Assembly: GCA_944325305.1 (NCBI GenBank)
Contig: CALUZO010000009.1
Span: 114,160-178,159 of the forward strand
Direction: 5' to 3'
DNA: 64,000 bases
Origin: an uncultured Rikenellaceae bacterium
GTDB lineage: Bacteria > Bacteroidota > Bacteroidia > Bacteroidales > Rikenellaceae
Shown piece by piece: positions 18,233-29,600 of the stretch. The notes below the pieces were generated by a model. The model had not been told where the DNA came from and did no database searches. It saw nothing but the letters and a program-made list of their open reading frames with translations. The position numbers and the translations under genes are program-made. The stretch's first letter is position 1. Each line of letters begins with the position of its first letter.

Positions 18233-21200
18233 ATGAAACATATTTTAACTATAATATCGACAGCTTTACTGATCCTGGCCCCGTGTGCGTTATCTGCACA
18301 GCAGACTAATGCTCCGACCTCTCTTACCGGGGTTGTTTCAGACGACTTAGGCCCACTCTTCGGAGCGACTGTAACGTGGGAAAATAAAGACGGTCGTACT
18401 ATCGGTGGTGGATCTACCGATATGAACGGTACTTACAATATCGCTGTGCCTGTAGGACAAACCGACCTTAAAATTTCGGTATCCTTCGTAGGTTATAAGA
18501 CACAAGTTTTTGACTACACAGGTCAGACACGCTTGAATGTGACCCTTGAACAGGATGCTATTACGCTTAACGCGGCTGAAGCAGTTGCCCAGAGAAGCGA
18601 AGACATGACCGATGCTTTCGGACAGGACAGGGAAACAATCGGTTATGCAACTGAAACCATAGACATATCGCAGTTCCAGGAAATGGCCGTAGTCTCGGTG
18701 GAAGATATGCTTGTCGGTAAGATCGCTGGTCTCGATATCATCGGCGAAGGTGACCCTGGTACTCTTTCTACGATACGTATTCGTGGTACATCTTCTTTGA
18801 ATGCAAACAACCAGCCTTTGTTCGTAATCGACGGTGTGCCGCAGGATATCACAACCGACTCTGATTTTAACTTCGGTGACGCGACGGTGGAAGATTTCGG
18901 TACACTTGTAAATATATCGCCTAACGATATTCAGAATATCGAAGTTCTTAAGGATGCGGCAGCCGTTGCATTGTGGGGCGACCAGGCAGCCAATGGTGTC
19001 TTGGTGATAACCACAAAGCAAGGTGGTGAACACACTCCTTTCTTCTCCGTATCGGAAAAGGTGAGCGTTACGATGAAACCTGAAAAGTTCAGATTGTTGA
19101 ACGGATCTCAGTATAAGGTCCTGATGCAGGATGCAATGTGGAACTGGATCAGGGACGGTGAATTCGCAGCCAATCGTGTCAATACCCTGAATAACCAGAA
19201 AGATATTCTTTACGACCAGGATTACAACTACTTCAGGGAATATAACCAGAATACCGACTGGCTCGACCTTGTTACCCAGGAAGCTATAAATAACGATACG
19301 GACTTTTCGATGTCCGGTGGTGGTAACAAAGCGACCTATCGTTTCTCGTTGTCGTACCATAACTCTACCAGTTCTACTGTAGGCGCTGACTTCGAGAGGA
19401 TCACCTCACGACTCAATGTAACCTATAAGTTCTCCAATAAGTTCAGGGTAACCTCCAACTTCCACTATGAAGAATCTACGAGGAATCAGGCTTATGAAAA
19501 TTCTGGTGACGGAATAGATCCTCCGCGTCAGATCGCACTCAAAAAGATGCCTAACATGAGTCCTTGGGTACTCGACTCTGAAGGAAACCCAACAGATGAA
19601 TACTTCACGGCACCCGATAACAGCGTATTGCAGAGTTCTATGCCTAACCCGCTCGCTCTGGTTGAAGAATCCGAGAACCGTTTGTACGCAAGAAGCATCG
19701 GTGCTTCGTTCTCGACTCGGTATGACCTTTTCAGAGGTTTCAACGCATCAGCAACGGTGGCTTTTGACATGAGAACACAGCGAAGGAACCAATACCTTCC
19801 GCAGTCGGCAGTCAACGTAACCTGGTCTGACAGCAAATATAACAGGGGTGTTGAAAGTTTGAACAGTAACTCCAAGACCTATATTAACCTGCAAACGAGA
19901 TATATCGTTCCGCTTCCAAAGAATCACAGACTCAATCTTTCGTTGGGAGAACAGATCACTGCGGAAACCAGCAACAGTTACTCGATGACGACTTCAGGAA
20001 ACGGTACGAGAGAGGTAAGTCTTCCGTCATCTGGCGGTAAAGTTACCAATATGAGTTCCGGCAGGGGTATTTATAGAAGCATAGGTGTTGTCGGAGTGGC
20101 AAGCTATACCTTCAGGGATAAATACAGTATCACATTCTCCGGACGTGTAAATGCTAACTCCAATAATGCTCTTGGTTCCAAGTGGGGTAAACTTAACCCG
20201 GCTATGAACTGGAGGTGGAACATGGAAAAAGAACCATGGATCAAGAAGATCTCGTGGATCGACAGGCTCAATATTAAAGGTAGCTGGGGCCGTACCGAAA
20301 GAAGGCAGGACCTCACAAAAACAACGGGTACTTATGCCGAAAGCGGCTACTATGCCGAAGACATATGGGTATCTATCCAGCCTCAACAGATGCAGCTTTA
20401 TAACCTGTCTCCGGAAATAGTAACCTCGAGTGACTTCTCTATTGGTGGTGAATTGTTCGATGGTAGGATTATCTTTGACCTTCACTACTATCAGAGTCAA
20501 ACCAAGGACCTGTATCAGGAAAACCAGGGTATTCCTTCGAGCACCGGTTTCTCGACAGTGCGCATATACAACTCCGGTAAGGTTGAAAATAAAGGTTTTG
20601 ACGGAAGTGTATCGCTCCCCAATATCATTAGATTCAATAAGAAAGGTAAGAACCCGGTTAACATAAGTTTCAATAACATCAACTTTGCACGAAACAGGAA
20701 CCGTATGCTCGAACTTCCTTCCGGTTTGGCTACCGAAGAAAGTTTCACCCTCGGCAACGGCAATGTCGCGAAGAAAGCCATCGCCGGGACACCTATCGGT
20801 TCTATCTACGGTTTTGAATTCGTGGGTATCTACCAGGATTATCAGGACACTTATGCACGTGACCAATACGGTAAGATTATAACCGACCTCGACGGTAAAC
20901 CGGTTACAACGAAAGTCGGAGGCAATTTCACGATGAGGGCAGGTGACGTTTGGTATAAAGACCAGAACTATGACGGTAATATTGACGAATCCGACCTTAT
21001 CTATCTTGGAAACTCATATCCTTCTATAATCGGTGGTGCCACACTTCAGGTAAGATGGAAAGATTTGATGTTCAGAACATCTTTTGCAATGCGTCTGGGA
21101 CACGATGTATATAATAAAGCACGCCTCAACTCGGAACAGATGAGCGATGCCAACAACCAGTCGACCAATGCACTTGCAAGGTGGAGATATAAAGGTGAAA

Positions 21201-21514
21201 TTACGGAAATCCCTCGTGCATTATGGGGTAGCAACCGCAACTCACTTGTCTCCGACCTGTATGTAGAGGATGCGTCGTTCTTCAAGATCAAAGACGTAAC
21301 ATTGAGCTATTCTCTTCCAAGGGAATTTGTAAGGAAACTTGGTCTGACACGCGCTAATGTTTTCTTCAATGCATATAACATATTGACCTTCACTAAGTAT
21401 ACAGGTGTCGATCCTGAAATTACTTTCGGTAGCGGTCGATTTGATATTGCTACAGATAATAGTAAGACTCCTCCGGCAAGGAGATTCGCATTAGGTTTGT
21501 CGTTTGACTTTTAA
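18233..21514 (+). CDS. SusC-family TonB-linked outer membrane protein (first pair)
   Basis: 1093 residues from the ATG at 18233, chosen because it gives a standard signal peptide (MKHILTIISTALLILAPCALSAQQ); an upstream ATG would overlap the previous gene. A carboxypeptidase-regulatory-like domain (about 30-110, LTGVVSDDLGPLFGATVTWE) is followed by the TonB plug (about 140-270, with IRIRGTSSLNANNQPLFVIDG and NIEVLKDAAAVALWG), then a 22-strand barrel ending in FALGLSFDF with a terminal Phe. It imports a ligand captured by the partner SusD in the next gene, 14 bases downstream. Confidence 0.93.
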   Translation: MKHILTIISTALLILAPCALSAQQTNAPTSLTGVVSDDLGPLFGATVTWENKDGRTIGGGSTDMNGTYNIAVPVGQTDLKISVSFVGYKTQVFDYTGQTRLNVTLEQDAITLNAAEAVAQRSEDMTDAFGQDRETIGYATETIDISQFQEMAVVSVEDMLVGKIAGLDIIGEGDPGTLSTIRIRGTSSLNANNQPLFVIDGVPQDITTDSDFNFGDATVEDFGTLVNISPNDIQNIEVLKDAAAVALWGDQAANGVLVITTKQGGEHTPFFSVSEKVSVTMKPEKFRLLNGSQYKVLMQDAMWNWIRDGEFAANRVNTLNNQKDILYDQDYNYFREYNQNTDWLDLVTQEAINNDTDFSMSGGGNKATYRFSLSYHNSTSSTVGADFERITSRLNVTYKFSNKFRVTSNFHYEESTRNQAYENSGDGIDPPRQIALKKMPNMSPWVLDSEGNPTDEYFTAPDNSVLQSSMPNPLALVEESENRLYARSIGASFSTRYDLFRGFNASATVAFDMRTQRRNQYLPQSAVNVTWSDSKYNRGVESLNSNSKTYINLQTRYIVPLPKNHRLNLSLGEQITAETSNSYSMTTSGNGTREVSLPSSGGKVTNMSSGRGIYRSIGVVGVASYTFRDKYSITFSGRVNANSNNALGSKWGKLNPAMNWRWNMEKEPWIKKISWIDRLNIKGSWGRTERRQDLTKTTGTYAESGYYAEDIWVSIQPQQMQLYNLSPEIVTSSDFSIGGELFDGRIIFDLHYYQSQTKDLYQENQGIPSSTGFSTVRIYNSGKVENKGFDGSVSLPNIIRFNKKGKNPVNISFNNINFARNRNRMLELPSGLATEESFTLGNGNVAKKAIAGTPIGSIYGFEFVGIYQDYQDTYARDQYGKIITDLDGKPVTTKVGGNFTMRAGDVWYKDQNYDGNIDESDLIYLGNSYPSIIGGATLQVRWKDLMFRTSFAMRLGHDVYNKARLNSEQMSDANNQSTNALARWRYKGEITEIPRALWGSNRNSLVSDLYVEDASFFKIKDVTLSYSLPREFVRKLGLTRANVFFNAYNILTFTKYTGVDPEITFGSGRFDIATDNSKTPPARRFALGLSFDF

Positions 21515-21528
21515 GAATGAGATCGGAT

Positions 21529-23169
21529 ATGAAAAAATATAGTAAAATATTAATTTCTTCACTGCTTCTCGCCTCGGTAATGCTTGTTGGGCAGAGTTGT
21601 GAAAGATGGTTGGACCAAAAGGAATTCGATAAGATACCATTGGAAGAATTCTGGCAGACCAAAGAGGATGTCGACGGTATGGTATCCGGTGCGTATTCGC
21701 AGTTCCGAGACAAAGCTCTTCCCATGATCTTCTACTGGGGCGAACTTCGCGGTGATTGCATCGAACGCAATACTTCCTGGAACAAAGACGACGGCTGGGT
21801 AGATGATGTTGTCGAAGTAAAAGAACTTAACATCTCTACTGACAACAGATTTGCAAAATACGTGGACGTCTACAGCGTCATCAACCGTTGCAATCAAATA
21901 ATAAAGTATGCTCCCGGTGTTCTGGACATAGACGATACTTTCGAAGAATCGGATTGCAGACACATAGTGGCTGAAATGAAATGGCTGAGATGTCTGTGCT
22001 ACTTCTATCTCGTTAAAGCATTCTGGGATGTTCCCTATGTGACAGACGCATATATGGACGATACCAAACCTTTTGCCGTTGCAAAAACTTCGGGTGACGT
22101 CATCCTCGAAAAGTTGGTTGAAGAACTTCTGGATATTGTACGTCCTCGTACCGATACCGATCCGGGTGGAGACCTTCTCCCTGTAAACAATGGTGAAAGC
22201 TGGAAAAAGAAGGGTCGCGGTAATGTATACGCAGCTTTTGCTCTCCTGGCCGATATTTATCTGTGGCAGGAAAAATACGACGAAGCAATCACCTATTGCG
22301 ACAAGATAATCGCCAATGTGATCGATGAAGAGGAAAACCCGGACGGACTCTATTCGCTTGTACAGACATTTACCGAAAAAGATGTTGCGGGCAATCCTAA
22401 AGATCCTACCAACAATACATGGTATAATCAGATATTTGCAAACGGTAACTCGACGGAAAGTATCTTTGAAGTACAGTGTAATCTGTCAGATCAGGTTAAT
22501 CCTGTATTGAGTTTGGTGTACGATAATGATGGAAAAGGATCGACAAGGCTGCTTATTCCCAATAGCCTCGGCAATACGACGAGCGGCAAACTTTTCGGAT
22601 CTGAATCCGGTCAGACACGTAATGTACGCGGCGATGTTCGCAGTGTTAGATCTGACCTGAGGATCTGGAAATACAGCGCCACCTCTGCCGGAAACACCAC
22701 CGGCCGTACGGATTCTCAACGCGGAGTTAACTTTATAATATACAGGCTTACCGAGATTTATCTTATGAAGGCCGAAGCCCTTATAATGAAAGAAGAAGGG
22801 AATATGGTAAATTATACGGAGGCTTACGATATCATCAATATGATTCGCGAACGCGGTGGATTTGACGCTCCTCATCCAGCTATCTTTACTACGGAACAGG
22901 CTGGGCTCGAATACCTCCTGCTCGAAAAGCAGCGCGAATTCATTGCAGAAGCCAAACGTTGGCCCGACCTTGTCAGACTGGCCTTGAAAAAAGACAATCT
23001 GTACAGAGATATGCTCATAGATATTATGGTGGCTGATATTGCAGCAGATGTCAGGGATACATACAGAAGTAAGCTTTATGATTCCAGAGGCTACTTCTTC
23101 CCGATCCATCAGGATGAAATTGACAATTCCTATGGAGTAGTTACTCAGAATGAGTATTATGACTATTAA
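21529..23169 (+). CDS. SusD/RagB-family outer membrane lipoprotein (first pair)
   Basis: About 546 residues from the ATG at 21529; the ATG four codons earlier is also possible. Signal peptide KKYSKILISSLLLASVMLVGQSC has the lipobox Cys near residue 24. The N-terminal helical region RWLDQKEFDKIPLEEFWQTKEDVDGMVSGAYSQ and the C-terminal segment YRLTEIYLMKAEALI, then EKQREFIAEAKRWPDLVR, are SusD hallmarks with TPR-like helices. It forms the lid of the preceding SusC. The ligand cannot be told from the sequence. Confidence 0.93.
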   Translation: MKKYSKILISSLLLASVMLVGQSCERWLDQKEFDKIPLEEFWQTKEDVDGMVSGAYSQFRDKALPMIFYWGELRGDCIERNTSWNKDDGWVDDVVEVKELNISTDNRFAKYVDVYSVINRCNQIIKYAPGVLDIDDTFEESDCRHIVAEMKWLRCLCYFYLVKAFWDVPYVTDAYMDDTKPFAVAKTSGDVILEKLVEELLDIVRPRTDTDPGGDLLPVNNGESWKKKGRGNVYAAFALLADIYLWQEKYDEAITYCDKIIANVIDEEENPDGLYSLVQTFTEKDVAGNPKDPTNNTWYNQIFANGNSTESIFEVQCNLSDQVNPVLSLVYDNDGKGSTRLLIPNSLGNTTSGKLFGSESGQTRNVRGDVRSVRSDLRIWKYSATSAGNTTGRTDSQRGVNFIIYRLTEIYLMKAEALIMKEEGNMVNYTEAYDIINMIRERGGFDAPHPAIFTTEQAGLEYLLLEKQREFIAEAKRWPDLVRLALKKDNLYRDMLIDIMVADIAADVRDTYRSKLYDSRGYFFPIHQDEIDNSYGVVTQNEYYDY

Positions 23170-23207
23170 TTAAGGAAAAGCAAATAAATTAACCTAAAAC
23201 ATCGATT

Positions 23208-24947
23208 ATGCTAAAAATGAAACATATGAGAAGATTTATTTATCTCATGGCAGGAATCATACTTTGCTTTTCTAGCTGTGACAAACCATTCGATGGAGCA
23301 TATCGAGTGAATTTGGAGGACCCTATCTCTAAAACATTAGAGGCTGATCCGGATTTCTCGCTATGGGTGGCTGTTTTGAAAAAGACAGACCTGTTCAACA
23401 CACTTAATTATACACCTACCGTATTCACCCACTTCGCAGTGAAAAACGAACCGTTGAAACAGTATGCAAAGGAAACGTGGGATGCAGATGATATACTCGA
23501 AGTGGATGTTAATGAGTTGAAAGAATTCATCAGGTATCATACGATACCCAACTATCAGATATCGGCTCGTAACATGAGCGGTAAAATTTCTCGTCGTACT
23601 GCGACTAAGGCTTTCCTTACCGCCAATTACGACCCTGTGACCAATGTAAGAACCATCCTGAACGGGGCCAAAGAACCGTCGGTCATAATCGAACAGGACT
23701 GGGAAACCATCAACGGTTATATTCAGGTGCTTGATAAACCTCTGGTTACCGAATTCCGTAATATATGGGATGTTCTTTCCTCTCACGAATCTGTGAAAAA
23801 CGGAAAAACGGTTAAAACGTTCAGCATATTCTGCGAAGCGATAGAAAAGGCAGGACTCAGGGAATTCCTTGAAAGAATCGATACCACATTCTATTTCGAT
23901 GATGGAAATGTTGTAAAACAGGCTCAGCTCGAAAGAACCATATTCGCAGTGACTGACGAAGCATACGAGAACTATCAGATCGAAAGCTATGAAGACCTTA
24001 AACACTACATAGATACAGAGGTCGGAATGAGCGACAGCCCTGATAACAAAGAACAATTCTTCTGGCAATATGTGGCATACCATATATTACCCAAACGGAT
24101 GTCTTACAGTGACCTTGCGTTATTCCCCCTGGATCCGATCAAAAAAGACGGAACCCGTCTGAAGAGGATGACGATATATCCCTACAATGAGATCAAAGGT
24201 CTTATGAAAGGTATCTCTATCGAAGACCAGTTGGGAGGTCTCGTCTTTAATCCGCACGTATCTTCAATAAGCCAGGACTTTAGGATAGAGTCCGATCTTA
24301 GGGATATTCCGGCATCTAACGGTTATATTCACGGGATAGACAATATTATGCTCAAGCCTGACGAGATGGCATTCTTCCCGGTAGAAATCGAACTTACCGA
24401 TGAAGTTCAGTTCCGTGGAATTTCGTTCTACCGAGACTATATAGCGGAAGGAACCTCTCCGAGAACCGAAACACTTTACAATGGAGACATACCGACCATT
24501 TCGTGGACAGTTAACTCTTCTTCAGTTGAAGTTTATTACATAAATACGTGGATGGAAGACGACTTCTACCTGAATCAGGATGCGATATATTTCAATATGG
24601 GAGCTGTCGGTTATATCGACTTCCAGTTACCGCCTCTTCCCATGACTGGTAACGACCATAGGCTGCGCATATATGCAGTTAAGTTGAGAGATCCAATCTA
24701 CGGCGGTAATTATGCGGTTACTGTAAACAGGGAATGGCTTGGTAACCGTGGCTTCAAAAACGCTGACGCATGGGAAGGATGGAGTGATATCAGAATGGGG
24801 ACAGAAGGTACTTCCTTTATAAGGCTTAGTGTAGGTACACTACAAGGGCTCGGAGGTATAGACAGGCTTACCTTTATGCCTTTTGACAACGGTGGCAATC
24901 CCATATATGATACTTATTATAGCTGGGAAGAAGTACCAACCGTATAA
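23208..24947 (+). CDS. FAS1-domain lipoprotein
   Basis: 579 residues with lipoprotein signal RRFIYLMAGIILCFSSC. Two FAS1-like units are visible: residues ~40-180 (DFSLWVAVLKKTDLFNTL, then TPTVFTHFAVKN and FIRYHTIPNYQIS) and ~195-390 (IFCEAIEKAGLREFLERI, then TIFAVTDEAYENY and YHILPKRMSYSDL). The last ~190 residues are beta-rich (FRGISFYRDYIAEG, VEVYYINTW, FIRLSVGTLQGLGG) and resemble a jelly-roll ligand-binding domain, though I cannot name it. It follows the first SusD by 38 bases and is very likely a surface accessory to the transporter. Confidence 0.78.
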   Translation: MLKMKHMRRFIYLMAGIILCFSSCDKPFDGAYRVNLEDPISKTLEADPDFSLWVAVLKKTDLFNTLNYTPTVFTHFAVKNEPLKQYAKETWDADDILEVDVNELKEFIRYHTIPNYQISARNMSGKISRRTATKAFLTANYDPVTNVRTILNGAKEPSVIIEQDWETINGYIQVLDKPLVTEFRNIWDVLSSHESVKNGKTVKTFSIFCEAIEKAGLREFLERIDTTFYFDDGNVVKQAQLERTIFAVTDEAYENYQIESYEDLKHYIDTEVGMSDSPDNKEQFFWQYVAYHILPKRMSYSDLALFPLDPIKKDGTRLKRMTIYPYNEIKGLMKGISIEDQLGGLVFNPHVSSISQDFRIESDLRDIPASNGYIHGIDNIMLKPDEMAFFPVEIELTDEVQFRGISFYRDYIAEGTSPRTETLYNGDIPTISWTVNSSSVEVYYINTWMEDDFYLNQDAIYFNMGAVGYIDFQLPPLPMTGNDHRLRIYAVKLRDPIYGGNYAVTVNREWLGNRGFKNADAWEGWSDIRMGTEGTSFIRLSVGTLQGLGGIDRLTFMPFDNGGNPIYDTYYSWEEVPTV

Positions 24948-24974
24948 TGAAATAAACTGGATTTAGATTTTAGA

Positions 24975-26651
24975 ATGATGAAAAATAGAAACTATATGAG
25001 AATCCTTAAACTAATACCTATATTGTGCCTTGTCGTTTTCTCAGCATGTAAGGATCCGATGGACAGGTATTACAAGGATGATAAGTATAAAGTGGGCGGA
25101 TCGCCTTTGCTTGAGGAACTTAAAAAGAATCCTCAGTACTCGACCTTTACACTGCTCCTCGAAGAGACCAATTTCTTGAAGGAGTTCGAAGAAGCTAACG
25201 TGATATTGACCATATGGGTACCGCTGGATGATTACATGCCGGCGGAAGTGATGACACTTACCAAAGAGGAAAAGATCAGGATGCTCAGGAATCACATCTC
25301 CCTTACCTCGATCAACTCTGAGGCATTGAAATCACAAAGGCAAGTGGCTTCATTGAGTGGACGTTTCATGCCAACGACTTACAGTAACGGAATCTTTACC
25401 GTTGACGGAGCAGAACTTCTCAATATGGACATCACCTGCTCTAACGGTATGATACATGAGATTTCCGAATGGTTCCCCCCGAGAGTTACCTTATATGAAT
25501 ATATAAGCAACCTCGACGGCGACTACAGCATTTTCCGTGACTCCCTGTTTGGACGTAACATAGTTTCATTCGACCAGGACAGTAGTGTCGCAGAAAATGT
25601 AGGACCAGATGGAAAACCAGTTTGGGTGCCTGTTTACAAGACCACTAATAACATTCTGGATTATGCCGATCTGGACGATATAACTCAAACATTCACGGTT
25701 TTCATTCCGACAAACGAAGCGATAGCAGGTATGTACCGCGATATGAGCAACTATCTGCAGGAAGCCAATTACGAGATTACATCGGAAGACTCCGCAAGGT
25801 GGATGGACTGGCTTATGAGAACATGCATTATCAACGGACAGAGGGAATATGAACCGGATATGGTATTCTCGAACAGCCTGTGGCAAAGGAATGATTCGGA
25901 TGAAGAAAAGATGAAATGGGAAACAAATGCCATGTATTCCTTCAGGACGAATTTCCAGGAAGTCTACGATACGGAACCCGACAAATATCTTAACGGTTGG
26001 TCATACAACCTTAACAAGATTAGGGTGCCTAAGACGATGTATGTCGTAACAACCGAGTTCAACCCGTATACCATACGTCAAAATACGGAACAGACCGAAG
26101 GAAGCAACATGGCCGCTAACCCACAAGGATTGGATTCGTGGGTCGGACATATCCAGTCCAATTCGAGCGGTTCGCGTACAAACCCAGATGGCGTATTTAT
26201 ACAGTTCGGGCGCTCAGGAATGATTGAAGATGCAACCGAAACAGCATACTACTCTTACAAATCTGCTGCCATGGTTGAAGAAGAAAATGAGTTGACCGGA
26301 GAGGTTACCTCTTCTTTGCAGGGCATACCTGTAATGCCAGGGTACTATGATGTCATAATACGATTCACAAACGAATCATTGGATGGATTAGCAAACCAGA
26401 CCGACTCTGTGCAGGTTTCAATAAATGGCTCAACGTTCAATGTACGCGGTATCACAAGTAATACGTATAACAGGGACGATAGGTATGCTATAACGGACCT
26501 GTACATTCCTGGACAATACGAGCCGGCTACAGTTGAAATTCGTTTGTATGATGCAACAGAGACAGACAACGTAAAATACAGAGCATGGCGAAGGATACGA
26601 GTAGGTCTTACCAAACTTGTGCCGACAAGTGCTGATTCAAACTATATGTAA
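24975..26651 (+). CDS. FAS1-domain lipoprotein
   Basis: 558 residues, lipobox VFSAC after a signal peptide starting near MRILKLIPILCL. Two FAS1-like units are at about 40-170 (YSTFTLLLEETNFLKEFEE, then VILTIWVPLDDYM and LRNHISLTS) and 175-340 (ILDYADLDDITQTFTVFIPTNEAIA). The C-terminal ~170 residues are beta-rich, with GVFIQFGRSGMIED, GYYDVIIRFTN and ATVEIRLYDATE, which looks like a carbohydrate-binding or galactose-binding-like fold. It has the same plan as the preceding gene, so the two are probably an old duplication that has diverged. It overlaps nothing; the second SusC starts 19 bases later. Confidence 0.78.
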   Translation: MMKNRNYMRILKLIPILCLVVFSACKDPMDRYYKDDKYKVGGSPLLEELKKNPQYSTFTLLLEETNFLKEFEEANVILTIWVPLDDYMPAEVMTLTKEEKIRMLRNHISLTSINSEALKSQRQVASLSGRFMPTTYSNGIFTVDGAELLNMDITCSNGMIHEISEWFPPRVTLYEYISNLDGDYSIFRDSLFGRNIVSFDQDSSVAENVGPDGKPVWVPVYKTTNNILDYADLDDITQTFTVFIPTNEAIAGMYRDMSNYLQEANYEITSEDSARWMDWLMRTCIINGQREYEPDMVFSNSLWQRNDSDEEKMKWETNAMYSFRTNFQEVYDTEPDKYLNGWSYNLNKIRVPKTMYVVTTEFNPYTIRQNTEQTEGSNMAANPQGLDSWVGHIQSNSSGSRTNPDGVFIQFGRSGMIEDATETAYYSYKSAAMVEEENELTGEVTSSLQGIPVMPGYYDVIIRFTNESLDGLANQTDSVQVSINGSTFNVRGITSNTYNRDDRYAITDLYIPGQYEPATVEIRLYDATETDNVKYRAWRRIRVGLTKLVPTSADSNYM

Positions 26652-26670
26652 AAGCGAAACATTTATTCCA

Positions 26671-29600
26671 ATGCGTAATTTGATAAAATATACGACTTTA
26701 GTTCTCGCAGCGTTTAGTATTGCGACAGCGTCTTACGCCCAGCTAGTAAATCCGAGGCGAGCAGCAGGCTCAGCAGCACCTGTATTCCCTATAATGCACG
26801 GCGTTGTTTATGATGCCAACTCTAAAGAGGTAATCCCTGCCGCGCAGATAAGTTCGGCGGCTGCAATGAGAAGTGCCATAACCAACCAGCAAGGTCAATT
26901 TGCCATTCAGCTCAGAACCACACAGGCTGTATTGGAAGTGTCCAAGGAAGGTTATAATACGGCAAATTATGAACTTTTCGGGAGGTCGGCCGATGACACC
27001 GTGAGGATCTATTTGCAAAGAGCGGATATTACACGTTATCCTGACAGTTATAATACAGCCGACGGGAGTGCGGCAACGGCAAACAAGATCGGTACAGCGA
27101 CATCCGTAGATATCAAGGATATAGGCGACGGTTATTCACGCTCGAGTGACGCGCTTGTCGGAGCAATTCCCAGCTTGCGTGTAATAAACAAGAGCGGTAT
27201 GAACGGCGAAGGTTCTTTCATTAATATGCGAGGCTCGCGTTCTTTCATCGCACAGAATACCCCGACAATTGTTATCGACGGAGTTCCGTATCGGGCCAAT
27301 CAGAACCTTTCTGATGTCATAAACGGATTCTCGCTTGATATAATGGACCCAGTCAATGTCAACGAAGTAAGTCAGTTTACCTTCCTTAAAGGTGCTGATG
27401 CATTGCCTTACGGTTCTTTGGGTAGCAATGGTGTGCTCGTTATCAATACTGACGAAGGTATTGCCAATGAAACTCAGGTCGAAGTGCGTACTACTCAGGG
27501 GGTAGGTTTCATTTCGAGAAAACTTTCGTTGCTTGACGCTGCTGATTTCAAGAGCTACATTTCGAACTTGGCACTTACTCAGGTAAACCATACCCAAATG
27601 TTGGAAATGTTCCCGTTCCTGAGCGATCCGGCTACATGGACAGAGGAACAAAAACTTAGATACGGCTACGATACGGATTGGCAAAGCGAATTATTCCGTC
27701 CCGCATTTACATCGGATAACATGCTCAAGGTTAAGGGGGGTGACGCCGTTGTAAGGTATATGCTTACGGCCGGTTATCAAATTATGGACGGTGTGGTTGA
27801 ACCTTCCGGCGTGGATAAATTCTACACCCGCGGTAATACCAATATCAGTTTTAGCGATAAACTGAAGGCAACTGCATCCATTGCGTTCGACTATTCGGAC
27901 ATGCAGCTTTATGAACAAGGCATGACCAGGCAGACCAACCCGTTGCTGGCCGCTTATGGATTTGCACCGGTCTCGACGGCTTATCTCTACAACGAACGTA
28001 ATCGCAGAACCGATATCTATACTCCATACGATCCGAATATGGAAATAAGTAACCCGGTTGCAATGAGGTCGGAAACCGAAACTTCTTTGAGAAGGTTCGA
28101 TATATTGATCAATACAGGGATCGATTATAAATTCAGGCCTAATCTTCTTATGGATATCCGCTTCGGTATTACATATAATTATACGAAGGAAGACATGTTC
28201 TCCGGAGGTAAAACTTCAGAGGCAGTAGCACCTATCTACGGTGGTAACAGTATAGCATACAATACTGTACGCAGCGGCTTTACCGAAACTCAGAATTACT
28301 ACGGTAAAATAGGATTCCAGTATAATACTTCGTTCAATGAAAAGCATAATCTGGATCTTAATCTGGGTTGGCAGATGATGTCTGCTAAAGAAGCAGCCAG
28401 CAGCGGATCGGGTTACAATACCTCGGGCGACAAACTTCGTAACTTGGGAAATGTTACCAGCTCGAGTCGTCAGGTTGCAGGTTACAACGAGGTATGGAAC
28501 TGGATGAACGGCTATCTGACAGCAAACTACAACTATGACTATCAGTTGTTTGCCAGCGCTACAGCTATGGTCGATGCAGCATCGACGTATGGTAGCTACG
28601 GAAACAGGGCATTCGTATTCCCGGCAGTTAAAGTTGGCTGGAAAATAGATAACGCCCCGTTCATGCGCGATAAGAACGATAAAATCGCCGACCTTATGCT
28701 TAGGGCTGAATACAGTATCAACCCCAACAGCCGTTACAACAGCCGATACAGCACTTACTACTATGTGTTGAAAAAAGTACGCGATATTTCGGGTCTTGTT
28801 CGTGCCGGTATTCCTAACTTGAAGATCGGTCCGGAAAAGGTTCATAACTTTAACCTTGGATTGGACTTTGCGACTACTGGTCACAAGTTTGTGGTAAACC
28901 TGGACATATACCAGGAAAATACCAAGGATATGATTGTTGAAAAACAGATCTCTTCCGCTTCAGGTTTCATGACTCAGTTCAGGAACGACGGTGAATTGCG
29001 TACACGAGGTATGGAACTCGGAGCCAGTGCTCTTATCTTCGGTAAAGGAGACTTTAAGTGGAGATTGGGTGCAAATGCAGGTTTCTTTAAGACGGTAATC
29101 CGCAGTCTCGGAGGAAACGGTCTGAAGGAAGAAATTATAGATATGGACAACGGTGTCACCGTTATCAACCGTATCGGAGAATCTCCATATGCATTCTATG
29201 GATATGTGTCTCAAGGTGTTTATCGTGGTGCTGCAGAAGCAGAAGCTTATGGCTACAAAACACAGGGCGGATACTATTTCGAAGCAGGTGATGTCATATT
29301 CAAGGATAGAGATGGCAACCGCATGATTACGGATGAAGACCGTGAGATAATCGGTGATCCTACCCCAGACTTGTATGGTAGCATTCTTAGCAAGATGACC
29401 TTCAAGAGATTTACTCTCTCCATGAATTGGGCATTCAGTTTAGGTAACGACATCTATAACGGCGTTCGCCGCCTTAACGAGTCGGGAACCGATTATGCAA
29501 ATCAGGCCGAAAGTATGAACCGCAGATGGCAGAGCGATGGCCAGATTACCGATATCCCGCGCGTGACGTTCATCGACCGCGGATTGAACAACAGATTCTC

